Below are positions 34,536-44,087 of a stretch of DNA of 64,000 bases, in pieces. Origin of the DNA: Sandaracinus amylolyticus (GTDB lineage: Bacteria > Myxococcota_A > Polyangia > Polyangiales > Sandaracinaceae); the NCBI RefSeq assembly GCF_000737325.1, contig NZ_CP011125.1:5580001-5644000 (forward strand). The letters are read 5' to 3'. The first letter of the stretch is position 1. Every line of letters starts with the position of its first letter. The notes below the pieces were generated by a model, which had not been told where the DNA came from, made no database searches, and was given only the letters and a program-made list of their open reading frames with translations. The position numbers were made by a program, and so were the translations under genes.

Positions 34536-35554
34536 CGGGGCGATCTCCGTGCAGCTCGAGAAGGACGGGAAACGGGCGACGACGTGGCCGGCGCGGGCTT
34601 GCGCGCGGACGCCGTGACGACCTGGAAGAAGGGCTCGCGTCGCTCGCGCGACGTGACGTCGCACGCGTCGACCTCGAGGCCGGCGGCGGCGATCATGGAC
34701 TCGAGGCGGCGCGGGCGGAACCCCGCGTGGACGTGGCCGTAGGAGGCGGTGAGCTCGGCGTGATCGTGCGCGTCGAGCACCAGCACCGAGAGCGTGCCGC
34801 AGGGGCGCAGGACGCGCGCGGCCTCCGCGAGCGCGCGCTTGGGGTCCTCCGCGCAGGTGAGCACGTGGAAGAAGAGGACGGCGTCGAACGAGGCGTCGTC
34901 GAAGGGCATCGTGTGCACGTCGCCGAGGACCGTGCGCACGTTCGCGAGCGACGCGAGGCGCGACGACGCAGCCTCGATCATGCGCGGGGATCGATCGAGG
35001 CACGTGACGCTCGCGGCGCGGGGCGCGACGAGCGACGCGACGGTGCCGTCTCCGCAGCCCGCGTCGAGCACGTCGCCCGCCTGTAGCATCGTCAGCACGC
35101 CGTGCGCCATCGACTCCCACGTGCGGCCCGGCGAGTAGTGGCGCTCCATGTGGCCCGCGACCGACTCGAGCCACGTGACGCCGCTCTTGCGACGCTTCAC
35201 GACCGAGTCGGCGCGGCGCGCGTCGGCCTCGAGCGTCGCGTCCTTCAGCTCGCCGCGCACGAGCGAGAGCACCTTGCGCGTGGGCTCGCTCATCCCGGCG
35301 TCGTTGAGCGAGTAGAACGCCGAGCTGCCCTCGCGACGGTCGCGCACGACGCCCGCTTCGCGGAGACGACCGAGGTGCGTGGAGACGCGCGACTGGGTGA
35401 CGCCGGTGATCTCGACGAGCTCGGCGACGGAGAGCTCCTGCGCGGCGCCGGTGGCGGCATCGCCGTCCGTGAGGTGGGCGAGGATCGACACCAGGCGCAC
35501 CCGCGTGGGGTCGCCCAGGAGGCCGAGCAGGTTCGTCGCCGCGCCGAGGTCCAT
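34532..35554 (-). CDS. ArsR-family regulator fused to a SAM methyltransferase domain
   Basis: The product is 340 aa. Residues 1-100 form an ArsR winged helix ([32 protein letters not shown]). Residues about 120-310 form a class I methyltransferase: [12 protein letters not shown] motif I, then [21 protein letters not shown] and a Ser/Arg-rich tail. It is coupled to metH by ATGA overlap. This domain pair is like the SahR group, which I recall senses S-adenosylhomocysteine to control the methionine cycle. The equivalent role here is inference. The start codon overlaps a 24-bp palindrome, so it is probably autoregulated. Confidence 0.88.
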
Positions 35555-35576
35555 CCGCCTATCCGGATGAACGGAT
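35553..35576. promoter_or_regulatory. Probable ArsR-type operator of the metH operon
   Basis: A 24-bp dyad on the + strand has half-sites ATCCGCCTATCC and GGATGAACGGAT, matching at nine of twelve positions, with the central octamer ATCCGGAT. It overlaps the regulator's own ATG (35552-35554). A bound dimer would block initiation of the regulator-metH-30472 operon. Confidence 0.65.
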
Positions 35577-35608
35577 TACCCCGTCGCGGCGCGTTCGGCA
35601 ACTCGGCT

Positions 35609-35626
35609 CGCCGGCCTCCGCCGGCG
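35609..35626 (-). terminator. Hairpin after the giant lipoprotein gene
   Basis: CGCCGG (35609-35614) and CCGGCG (35621-35626) form a 6-bp GC stem with a 6-nt loop, 13 nt after the stop of the gene at 35640-43004 in the direction of transcription. There is no T-run, so factor-independent termination is uncertain. Confidence 0.4.
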
Positions 35627-35639
35627 CGACGCGCGGACG

Positions 35640-38600
35640 TCAGGGCACCGGTCCGACTTCGACCACGCGCAGGCCGCCGACCGAGAGGAGCCCGACCGCG
35701 CTCCACACGCTCGCGGGCACGTAGCCGCTCGAGACGTGCACGTTGCCGTTGGTGGGATCGACCTCGCGGAAGCCGCGTCCGTCGTGGAACGCGACCCACG
35801 CGTGCGCGACCGCCTCCTGGCCGTCGATCGCGAAGCCCTCGCGGAGCTCCGCGGGGACACCGGCGGCGCGGAGCAGCGCGACCGAGAGGCGGCTCAGCTC
35901 GCTGCAGTCGCCGCGACCGCGCGCGAGCACGCTCGCCGCGTCGAGCTCCTCGGCGGTGAGCTCGTAGCGGATGTTCTCGTGCACCCACGCGACGACCGCG
36001 CGCGCCGCCTCCTCGGGGCGTGCGCCCGCGGGAACGATCTGCGCCGCGAGCGCGCGCACCCGCGGCGCGTCGCTCCCGTATCCACGCGTCAGCCGCGCGC
36101 GAGCGGCGTCGTCGATCGCGACGTCGCTGCCCTCGCTGGGCATCGGCGTGATCACGACCTCGAGGTGCCGTGGATCGATCACGCGGGTGCGCGAGCGCGC
36201 GCCGCGGACGAACACGCGCGCGGCGACCGCCTCGGGCTCGTCGCTCTCGAGCACGAGGCGCAGCGGTGCGCGCAGCTCGATGGGCTCGATCACGCGCGGC
36301 AGGCGCACGGCGTTGCGCGGGTTGCGCAGCACCTCGTCGATGATGTGCTCGCTGCCCTCGGCGCGGAGCGTCGGCTCGACGTGCGCGACGACGACGAGCT
36401 GACGGCGCCGCGTGTCGACGTGGCCGTCGAACGAGAGCTCGCGTCCGGCGCCGAGCAGCGCCGCGAACATCTGGAGCTGCGTGCGGCGCGGATCGCCCTC
36501 GGGCAGCGCACCGACGAGCCCGATCAGCGCGCGCGCGGCGCCGAGGCCGTCGAGGTGCCCGCTGCCGACCTGCACCTCGCCTCCGTGCGCCGGGAGCGGT
36601 CTCGCGAGCGCCGCGCGCACGTCGGCCTCGAGCGGACCGAGGACCCAGCGCGCGCCGCGACGCGCGAAGCGCACGCCCGCGTGCTCGAGCAGCGCGCCCT
36701 CCGCGGGCGGCGTGATCCCGCGCGCGGCCAGCGCACGATCGAGGCTCGCGCCCTCGGCGACGATCACCCAGCGATCCCAGAGCTCGCCGCCCGCGCGGGG
36801 CATCCACGCGAACGCGAGGCGCTCCGCGGCGTCGCTCGCGAGGCGCGCGGCTTCACCCGCGTCGCGCAGCGGAGGCCGCGGCTCGATCGGCGCGTCGACC
36901 TCACGGGCACGACGGCGCGGCGCGTCGTCCTCGGCGCCTGCGATCGCGAAGCGCGCGGTCGCGTCGGCGGGCAGCATCGCGACGAGCGCGCCGACGTCGC
37001 CCGGCGTGCCTGCGAACGGCGCGCGCATGCGCAGCACGAGACCGGTGCCCTCGACCGCGATCTCGAAGCTCGCGTCGGCGCGCTCGACGAGCGGCATCTC
37101 GCCGTCCGACTCGCCGCGCCATCCGACGCTCGCCATCTGCAGCGCGGCGCCGTCGGCCCAGTCCTCGGTGAGGCGCCGGAACGTGGGATCGCCCGCGAGC
37201 GTGCGCGCGATCGGCAGCGGGCCCGTGACGACGGCGCGCGCCATCTCCTCGAGGCCGAACACGATCATGCGATCGCCGGTGAAGAGGTAGTGCTCGGTGT
37301 CGACGCCCGAGCCCTCGTGCTCGCGGCGCACGAACGTCGCGAAGCGATCGAAGCGGACCCCGTCGAGCGAGACCTCGACGCGTGCGCGCTCCGCGAAGAG
37401 CAGCGCGCCTCCGTCGCGGCGGCCTCCGCCGCCTTCGCTCGAGTCCGCGGCGTCGGGATCGACGCGCAGCATGCGATCGAGCGCGAACGGCGTGGCGCCC
37501 GCGACCATCGGCAGCGTGCGCGCGAGGTTCGCCGCGTCGACCGCGAGCCACGGCGCGCTGTTCGTGCCCATGCGACGGCGCGCGAGGATCGCGCGGGCAC
37601 GATCCGCGTCGCGCACGTGCACCGAGCACACCCAGGAGCGCGGCCAGCGATCGGCCATCGCGCACTCGATCGGACGATCGAGATCGAGGCCGCCCTCGGG
37701 GCCGAGCAGCTCCGCCCCCGCGCGCTCCGCCATCCACGCGAAGGCAGCGCGCGCGACCGCGGCGTCGGTCGAGCCCGCGCTGTCGAGGCGCTCGTACGCG
37801 GACGTGAGCGTCGCGATCAGCAGCGACGGCTGGGGCACGCGCACGTAGCGCCAGTGCGTGCCGGGGAGGAAGCGCGCGAGCGGCTGGGTCGCGAGCAAGC
37901 GCGCGGCCTCGGGCGACACGCGCGAGCGCGCGCGCTGGGCGCGCAGCCACTCGGCGCGCGCGGCGAAGCGCTCGTCGAGCGACTCGATCGGAGCGCGCTC
38001 GAGCGCGGCGGCGTGGGACTCCGCGTGCCACTCGACGTTGCGCGCGGCCGCCTCGCCGTACGGCGCGTCCTCGGCGGAGAGGCCCTCGCGCGCGAGCGCG
38101 GCAATGCGCGTGAAGCGCTCGCGATCGCGCGGATCGAGGCCGCGCGAGAGCACCCACGCGGCGGTGCGCAGCAGCGCTCGCTGCTCGTCGTCGAGCGGCG
38201 CGCGCATCGCGTCGAGGCGCGTGCGGATCGCCTCGAGCTCGGCCGCGCTCGGGGCGTTCCAGTGCGCGTGCACGGCTTCGATCGCGAGCCCGGGATCGCC
38301 CGTCGTGACGATGCGCGCGAGCGCGTCGGGCGCGATCCCGCCGGGCAGCACCTGCTCCGCGACGAGCGCGAGCAACGCGAGCCGGCGATCCGTTCCGCCG
38401 ACGAGCTCGGTCGTCAGCGTGCGTCGCTCTTCGGTCGGCAGCGCGGCGAGCACCTCGACCGCGCCCAGCGGCGGCAGCGCGGTGTCGGCGCGCGACGCGA
38501 GGCCCGACGCGGCGACCGTCACCGGCGCGCGCACCACGGCGCATGCCGCGGCGAGAGCGCCCGCACGATCGGCGCTCATGAGAGCGCGGCCGCGCGCGTG

Positions 38601-41600
38601 AATGGCCGGATCGGGATCGAGCACCGCGGCGACGCCGAGCGCGCCGTGATCACCGGCTCCCTCGGGCACGCATGCGAGGAGGCGACGGCGTGCGCTCGGC
38701 TCGGGCGTCGCGAGGAGCAGGTCGCGCAGCAGCGCCGGCGCGAGCGCGGCGTCGATGCGACGTACTTCGTCGAGCTCGGCCGTGATCGTGCAGCCCTCGC
38801 CCGGCGCGAGCGCTGCGCGCAGCGCCCGGGCTCGCACACCGGGCGGCGCGGCGCCGCTCACCGCGCGCAGCGCCTCCGCCCATGCGGCGCCGACGAGCCC
38901 GTCCAGCGGCCGCATCGACGCCTCGGCGAGCGCGAACGTCGGCAGCAGCTGCGAGATCGTCGTGGTCGGGCCCGCGGCGATCGACACGACGAGCCGCGCG
39001 CCGCGGGGGACCACGCCGAGCACCATCACGTGCGTGCCGTTCGTCATCAGCGCTCGCGCGCCCGCGCCGATCGGCAGCGTGAGCGGCGCCGACCAAACGT
39101 GGCGGAACCCCGTCCGCTCGATCGCGGGCACGAGCGCGTCGAGGCACGTCTGCGGGGTGCAGTCGGACTGGCGCGGCTCGCTCACGACGACGATCCGCGC
39201 GCCGCCCTCGAGCGCGCCGCCCGCACCGCCGAGCGGCGCGAGCCACGACGGCAGCGTGACCTCGACGGCGTGCTGCACCGAGACGCGCCGCTCGAGACCG
39301 CGGAGGCGCGCGACCATCCGATCGACGTCGACGTCCGCGAGCGCGGCGTCGAAGGCCTCGGCGCTCGCGAGCATCGGCGGTAGCGCGGCCTCGGCCTCGG
39401 CGTCGCCCGAGAGCCGCGGATCGTCGGGGAATGCCTGGCGGCCGCGCGCACGCAGCGCGTCGAGCTCCGCGCGCCCGCGCATCGCGATCAGCGCCGGCGT
39501 GATCGTGACGACGTAGGTGCCGCGCACGCCTTCGCGCTCGACGATGCCGCCCCATCGCAGCGCGGCTTCGTGATCGCCGCGCCGCAGCGCGCGCACCATC
39601 GCCGCGTACGCGACGAGGATCGACTCGGGGTACGCGCCGACGAGCGCGTCGGTTCGATCGTCGAAGTCGTCGATGCGCGTCGCGTCGAACGCCATCAGTC
39701 CGTCGGGCGTCAAGCGGCCCGCGTCGAGATCGGCGTGGGCCCACGCGATCACGTCGCCCGCGGCGAACGCGCGCACCGCGCCCTCGTCCTGCGGGCGCGC
39801 GCGTGCGAACGCGGTCGCGGCATCGGCGTAGATCGAAGCCGCAGCCAGGCGCGCATCCCCGAGCGCCTGGAACGCGAGCTCGCTCCAGCTCGCCTCGCCG
39901 CTCGCGACGTACGACGCGCGCACGCTGGGCCCGCGCCACCGCAGCTGCGCGAGATCGTCGCGCGAGGTCTCGTCGACCACCCACCCGCGCGCCTGCGCCG
40001 CGAGCTCGACCGCGGCCGCGCGCTCGTGCTCGCCGCTTCGCGAGAGCCAGACCGAGTTGTTGTGGAGCAGCACGCTCGACGCGCGATCGCCCAGCGCGCG
40101 CGTCGCGGTGTCGAAGAACGCAGCAGGCGCGAGGCCCCGGGCCCGTGCGTGCTCCGTCGCTTCGAGCACCGCCCACGAGAGCGCCTGCGCGACGATCGGC
40201 TGACCGGGATCGGCGCGGAACGCGGGCCCGCACTCGTCGATGACGCGCGGCGCGAGCTCGCTCGTCGTCGTGAGCTCGTGGCAGAAGAGCGCGCGCACCG
40301 CGGAGCTCGTGCCCGCTCGCGCGGCGAGCGCATCGAAGACGTCGGGCGCCGTCTCGTCTCGCGCGTCGGCGACGATCAGGCGCCACGTCGTGGTGTCGTC
40401 GAGCGCACGACGCGCCGACGCGAGCAGCCGCAGCCGATCGTCGGCGAGCAGCGGTGCCTCCGTCTCGGTGTCGATCTCGGGATCGACCGGGCGATCCGCG
40501 ATCTCGAGGGCGCGCTCGGTCTCACCGAGCAGGACGTGCAAGCGCACCCGCGTCCGTCGCCACGCGCCAGGCCCGTCGGCCGCGCTCGTCGCGAACGGGA
40601 GCAGCTCGCGCGCCGACGCGATCGCGCTCGCCGCGTCCGGCGCGTCGACGATCGCACCGCGGATCAGCGCGCGCAGCCGATACGAGACGGCGAAGGTGCG
40701 CGTCAGCGCCGGGCCGCGCGCCCGCAGCGCCGCGACGTCGAGCTCGCCCGCGAGCGGTGGCTCGAGCACCGCTCTCAGCTGGTCGACGTCCGCGAGCGGA
40801 CCGTCGAACGCGAGATCGATCGCGCTCGGATCGACGCTCTCGAGCGCGGCGCGCGCGGCATCGAGCGGCACCGTGGGCTCACCGGCGCGCCATGCCGCGA
40901 GCCAGCGCCGCACGAGATCGCGCGACTCCGGCCACGTGACGAGCGCGCCCGCGTAGGCATCGCGCGCCTCCCCGGCGAGCGCCTCGAGCAGGCGACCGAG
41001 CGCGCTCCCGGGCAGTGCCGCGCGCACGCGCTCCACGATGCGCGCGAGATCCTCCGCGCGCCCCGCGCGCTCGAGCACGATCGCGGACAGCGCGGCCGCG
41101 TAGAGCGCGCTCGTATCACCGCGCTCGATCAGCGGCGCCAGCGCGTCGAGCACCTGCGCCTCGCGACCGGGCTCGTCGAAGTGCGTCTCGGCGATCGCCA
41201 GGCGCGACACGTTCGACGCGCCGAGCGCGACCTCCTCGCGCTCGTCGTCGATCGCGATCCGCTCGATGCGCTCGGCGGGCGACCCGAGGAGCAGCGCGCG
41301 CTCGAGCACGTCGCTGCCGACCTCGCGCCCCGCCGCGAGATCGTCGAGCCAGAGCGCGAGCACCGCGCGACGCGACCACGCCAGCACGCGCCCCGCGTCC
41401 TCGAGCACGCTCCGCGCGCCGGCGACGTCGCCTCCGCGCGCGAGCACGCGCACCCGCGCCTCCACGACGGCGGGATGCAGCGCGTGCCGCGACGACTCGA
41501 GCTCCGCGAGCCACGCCTGCACGAGCTCGCCGGCCTCGTCGTGATCGAAGAGCTCCGGGAGCGGCAGCAGCACCTCGTCGAGATCGCGCGGGCGGCGCGC

Positions 41601-43004
41601 GAGCTCCTCGTCGTCCGCCCAGCCGTCTCCGTCGACCCAGCGCTGTCGCTCGCTGCACTCGCCCCACGCGAGCCCGTCGCGCGCGCACTCGGCGAGCACG
41701 CGCGCAGCCGCGCGATCGAGCGCCCACATGCGACCGAGCGCGAGCGCGCGCAGCGACTCGTCGCCCGTCGAGTCCGCCGCGATCGACGCGGTGGCGTCGT
41801 AGTCGCCGACGCCGAGCTCGACCAACGTGCGCTGGGCGCGCGCCGCGCGCGCGAGGAGCGGCGGCGACGCGATCTCCGATCCTGCCCACTCCGCGATGCG
41901 GCGCTCGATCCACGGCGAGCGCGACACGCCCGCGTCGCGCTCCCACGCCTCGAGGCGCTCCGCGCTCGCCGTCACCACCGTCGCGAGCGCGGCGATCTCG
42001 TCGGCGAGCCGTCGCGCATCGTCGTCCCGCGCGAGCGTCCGCGCCTCGAGCGCGCGATCGTACGCGTCGCCCGCGAGGCCCTGCTCGAGGCAGCGCGCGG
42101 CGAGCGCGAGCTGGTGCGCGGCCGAGCTCGGCCTCGCGAGCGCGGCCTGCAGCAAGCGCGCGATCGCCACGCCGCGATGCCCCGGCGCCGCCGTGCCGAC
42201 CACGTCGATGGCCGCCTCGCGATCGCCCTCGCGCGCGACGAGCAGCGCCGCGGATGCCAGCGGATGCGCGCGATCGATCGACACCAGCGCGCGCGCGATC
42301 GCGAGCACCGCCTCGCCGTCCTCGCGCTCTCCCGCTTCATGCCAGCGTCGCTCGAGGACGACGAGCGCTCGCGCGCCCTCCCCCGCGATGCGATCGAGCG
42401 ACGGCCGCGTCGCGCCGCGCGGGACCGCACCGAGCCGCTCCACGTCGACGCGCGCGCTCTCGTCGAGCCCGTTCCACAGCGCGATCGGCACCGGGCGCAC
42501 GAGAGCCCCGCCCGCATCGGCGCGCAGCCGCAGCAGCCGCGCGACGACGTCGCGCGCGTCACCCGGCGCGTCTCGACCCACCACCGCGAGCGCGAGCCCG
42601 ACGTCACCGAGACGCTCGGCGCGCGCGAGCGCTTCGGCGCGCACCACGCTCCACACCCGACGCGCCTCCTCACGCGACGCCTCGGGCGCGAGCACCGTGC
42701 GCGCGCGCGCCACCGTGACCGCGCGCGTGGTCGCCTCGACCGCCGACGTCGCGTTCCCGGCGCGCTCCTCGAGCGCCGCGATCGCCCGCAGGCGCTCCAC
42801 CTCGCGCGCGGGATCGCCCGCGGGATCTCCCTCGACGTGACCGAGCGCGACGCGCGCCCGACGATCCGCCTCCGACCATCCGTGCGCGTCGAGCGGCGGC
42901 CTCCACGTCGCCGCCGCGCCGCAGCCGGACAGCAGCACGATGCACGAGAGCCACCAACCCGCGGCGCACGACACGCCTGGGCGCGACGACGAACCGATCG
43001 ACAC
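35640..43004 (-). CDS. Giant TPR-rich lipoprotein with C-terminal transglutaminase-like domain
   Basis: The product is 2,454 aa. GTG 43004 is chosen because GGAGG lies 6 nt upstream; ATG codons at 43061 and 43037 lack this. The signal peptide ends at lipobox VLLSGC. Residues about 40-1400 are Ala/Arg/Leu-rich helices in TPR-like pairs. A central region (about 1450-2250) of mixed alpha/beta resembles DUF3352-like protein. The last 130 residues are a transglutaminase-like/papain-fold domain with a full triad: Cys2367 (GDCSEL), His2401 (AHAWVAF) and Asp2416 (VDPTNG). It is probably a secreted, membrane-tethered protein-modifying or scaffold protein. The function is not described as far as I know. 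Confidence 0.85.
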   Translation of the reverse strand: MSIGSSSRPGVSCAAGWWLSCIVLLSGCGAAATWRPPLDAHGWSEADRRARVALGHVEGDPAGDPAREVERLRAIAALEERAGNATSAVEATTRAVTVARARTVLAPEASREEARRVWSVVRAEALARAERLGDVGLALAVVGRDAPGDARDVVARLLRLRADAGGALVRPVPIALWNGLDESARVDVERLGAVPRGATRPSLDRIAGEGARALVVLERRWHEAGEREDGEAVLAIARALVSIDRAHPLASAALLVAREGDREAAIDVVGTAAPGHRGVAIARLLQAALARPSSAAHQLALAARCLEQGLAGDAYDRALEARTLARDDDARRLADEIAALATVVTASAERLEAWERDAGVSRSPWIERRIAEWAGSEIASPPLLARAARAQRTLVELGVGDYDATASIAADSTGDESLRALALGRMWALDRAAARVLAECARDGLAWGECSERQRWVDGDGWADDEELARRPRDLDEVLLPLPELFDHDEAGELVQAWLAELESSRHALHPAVVEARVRVLARGGDVAGARSVLEDAGRVLAWSRRAVLALWLDDLAAGREVGSDVLERALLLGSPAERIERIAIDDEREEVALGASNVSRLAIAETHFDEPGREAQVLDALAPLIERGDTSALYAAALSAIVLERAGRAEDLARIVERVRAALPGSALGRLLEALAGEARDAYAGALVTWPESRDLVRRWLAAWRAGEPTVPLDAARAALESVDPSAIDLAFDGPLADVDQLRAVLEPPLAGELDVAALRARGPALTRTFAVSYRLRALIRGAIVDAPDAASAIASARELLPFATSAADGPGAWRRTRVRLHVLLGETERALEIADRPVDPEIDTETEAPLLADDRLRLLASARRALDDTTTWRLIVADARDETAPDVFDALAARAGTSSAVRALFCHELTTTSELAPRVIDECGPAFRADPGQPIVAQALSWAVLEATEHARARGLAPAAFFDTATRALGDRASSVLLHNNSVWLSRSGEHERAAAVELAAQARGWVVDETSRDDLAQLRWRGPSVRASYVASGEASWSELAFQALGDARLAAASIYADAATAFARARPQDEGAVRAFAAGDVIAWAHADLDAGRLTPDGLMAFDATRIDDFDDRTDALVGAYPESILVAYAAMVRALRRGDHEAALRWGGIVEREGVRGTYVVTITPALIAMRGRAELDALRARGRQAFPDDPRLSGDAEAEAALPPMLASAEAFDAALADVDVDRMVARLRGLERRVSVQHAVEVTLPSWLAPLGGAGGALEGGARIVVVSEPRQSDCTPQTCLDALVPAIERTGFRHVWSAPLTLPIGAGARALMTNGTHVMVLGVVPRGARLVVSIAAGPTTTISQLLPTFALAEASMRPLDGLVGAAWAEALRAVSGAAPPGVRARALRAALAPGEGCTITAELDEVRRIDAALAPALLRDLLLATPEPSARRRLLACVPEGAGDHGALGVAAVLDPDPAIHARGRALMSADRAGALAAACAVVRAPVTVAASGLASRADTALPPLGAVEVLAALPTEERRTLTTELVGGTDRRLALLALVAEQVLPGGIAPDALARIVTTGDPGLAIEAVHAHWNAPSAAELEAIRTRLDAMRAPLDDEQRALLRTAAWVLSRGLDPRDRERFTRIAALAREGLSAEDAPYGEAAARNVEWHAESHAAALERAPIESLDERFAARAEWLRAQRARSRVSPEAARLLATQPLARFLPGTHWRYVRVPQPSLLIATLTSAYERLDSAGSTDAAVARAAFAWMAERAGAELLGPEGGLDLDRPIECAMADRWPRSWVCSVHVRDADRARAILARRRMGTNSAPWLAVDAANLARTLPMVAGATPFALDRMLRVDPDAADSSEGGGGRRDGGALLFAERARVEVSLDGVRFDRFATFVRREHEGSGVDTEHYLFTGDRMIVFGLEEMARAVVTGPLPIARTLAGDPTFRRLTEDWADGAALQMASVGWRGESDGEMPLVERADASFEIAVEGTGLVLRMRAPFAGTPGDVGALVAMLPADATARFAIAGAEDDAPRRRAREVDAPIEPRPPLRDAGEAARLASDAAERLAFAWMPRAGGELWDRWVIVAEGASLDRALAARGITPPAEGALLEHAGVRFARRGARWVLGPLEADVRAALARPLPAHGGEVQVGSGHLDGLGAARALIGLVGALPEGDPRRTQLQMFAALLGAGRELSFDGHVDTRRRQLVVVAHVEPTLRAEGSEHIIDEVLRNPRNAVRLPRVIEPIELRAPLRLVLESDEPEAVAARVFVRGARSRTRVIDPRHLEVVITPMPSEGSDVAIDDAARARLTRGYGSDAPRVRALAAQIVPAGARPEEAARAVVAWVHENIRYELTAEELDAASVLARGRGDCSELSRLSVALLRAAGVPAELREGFAIDGQEAVAHAWVAFHDGRGFREVDPTNGNVHVSSGYVPASVWSAVGLLSVGGLRVVEVGPVP

Positions 43005-43067
43005 GCGACACCTCCCCGAGGAACGGCGCGCGAGCATGACCCCGCGCGCGCGTCCGCGCATCGAGGA

Positions 43068-43973
43068 TCAGATCACGACGCAGACCCGGTTCCGGCCCTG
43101 GTGCTTCGCCTGGTAGAGCGCGCGATCCGCGAGCACGACGAGCTCGCTCGGATCCTCGACCTTCGCCTGCGGCACCGCGGTCACACCGACGCTGACCGTC
43201 ACGGTGATGCGCACGCCGTCGTGCATGATCGGATAGCCCTCGATCGCCGTGCGCAATCGCTCCGCGAAGCGCGACGCACCGTCGAGTGGGATCCCGCGAG
43301 AGAGGATCCCGAACTCCTCGCCGCCGTAGCGCGAGAACACGTCCTCGGTGCGGATGATCCGCAGCACGTGGCGCGAGAGGCCCACGAGCACCGCGTCGCC
43401 CGCAGGATGTCCGTACGTGTCGTTGATCCGCTTGAAGTGGTCGACGTCGAAGAGCAGCAGCGAGAGCGGCGAGGCGTGGCGCTGCGCGTACGCGAGCTCG
43501 CTCTGCAGGCGATCGAGCAGGTACTTCCGGTTGTACGCGCGCGTCAGCGGATCGCGGAGCGCGGACTCGTACATGTGCCGCTGGAAGCTCTCCTCCAGGC
43601 GGTCGTGCACCGAGAAGCGCAGCACCGTCGTCGCGCCGACCTGGATCTTGTCGCCGTCCTGCAGCGCCTTGCGGCGCACCGCGGTGCCGTTGAGGAACGT
43701 GCCGTTCTTCGAGCCGAGATCCTCGACGAGGATGTCCTTGCCGAGCACCGCGATGCGCGCGTGCCGACGCGAGATCTCGTCGTCCATCACGCGGATGTCC
43801 GCGTCGGCGCCGCGCCCGATCACGAGCCCGCCGCCGACCGGGTACATCTCGCCGACGTTCGCGCCCGCGATCACCACGAGGTACGCGCGGTCGCGCTGCA
43901 GCGTCGCCTCGCTCACGAGCGCGCGCTGCCCGATGATCGTCACCTCGCCGGTCTCGTCGTCCTCGCGAGCCAC
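43068..43973 (-). CDS. FHA-GGDEF diguanylate cyclase
   Basis: The product is 301 aa from GTG 43973; TACGCT lies 10 nt upstream, with no ribosome site. FHA domain, about 47-120: VIGRGADAD, SRRHARI and GSKNGTFLNG, the phosphothreonine-binding features. GGDEF domain, about 135-300: DPLTRAYNRKYL, FDVDHFKRINDTYGHPAGD, active site GGEEF at 217-221 and inhibitory I-site RTED at 208-211. It should make cyclic di-GMP from GTP, with product inhibition and control by a phosphoprotein. A Ser/Thr kinase gene is at 20418, but a link is speculative. ATG 44066 would add 31 residues. Confidence 0.92.
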   Translation of the reverse strand: MAREDDETGEVTIIGQRALVSEATLQRDRAYLVVIAGANVGEMYPVGGGLVIGRGADADIRVMDDEISRRHARIAVLGKDILVEDLGSKNGTFLNGTAVRRKALQDGDKIQVGATTVLRFSVHDRLEESFQRHMYESALRDPLTRAYNRKYLLDRLQSELAYAQRHASPLSLLLFDVDHFKRINDTYGHPAGDAVLVGLSRHVLRIIRTEDVFSRYGGEEFGILSRGIPLDGASRFAERLRTAIEGYPIMHDGVRITVTVSVGVTAVPQAKVEDPSELVVLADRALYQAKHQGRNRVCVVI

Positions 43974-44087
43974 TGACGCGCCGAGCGTACAGCGGATGAC
44001 CCGCGGTCGAGAAGACGCTCGTTCGAGCCGCGGCGAGGCGTGACGGTACGCACCACGTCCGCGCACCGTCCCGCGAGCCGCGCGACC

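Noticed and set aside
34536-34560. SAM or cobalamin riboswitch before metH
   Set aside because: metH starts inside the upstream regulator gene (ATGA overlap), so there is no leader to hold a riboswitch.
43004-43061. ATG starts at 43061 and 43037 for the giant lipoprotein
   Set aside because: They have no ribosome binding site and give an odd Arg-rich prefix. GTG 43004 has GGAGG 6 nt upstream and a clean signal peptide.
39570-43976. A long + strand frame opposite the giant TPR lipoprotein
   Set aside because: It is a shadow of the minus-strand gene, Arg/Asp-rich, with no start context or domain.
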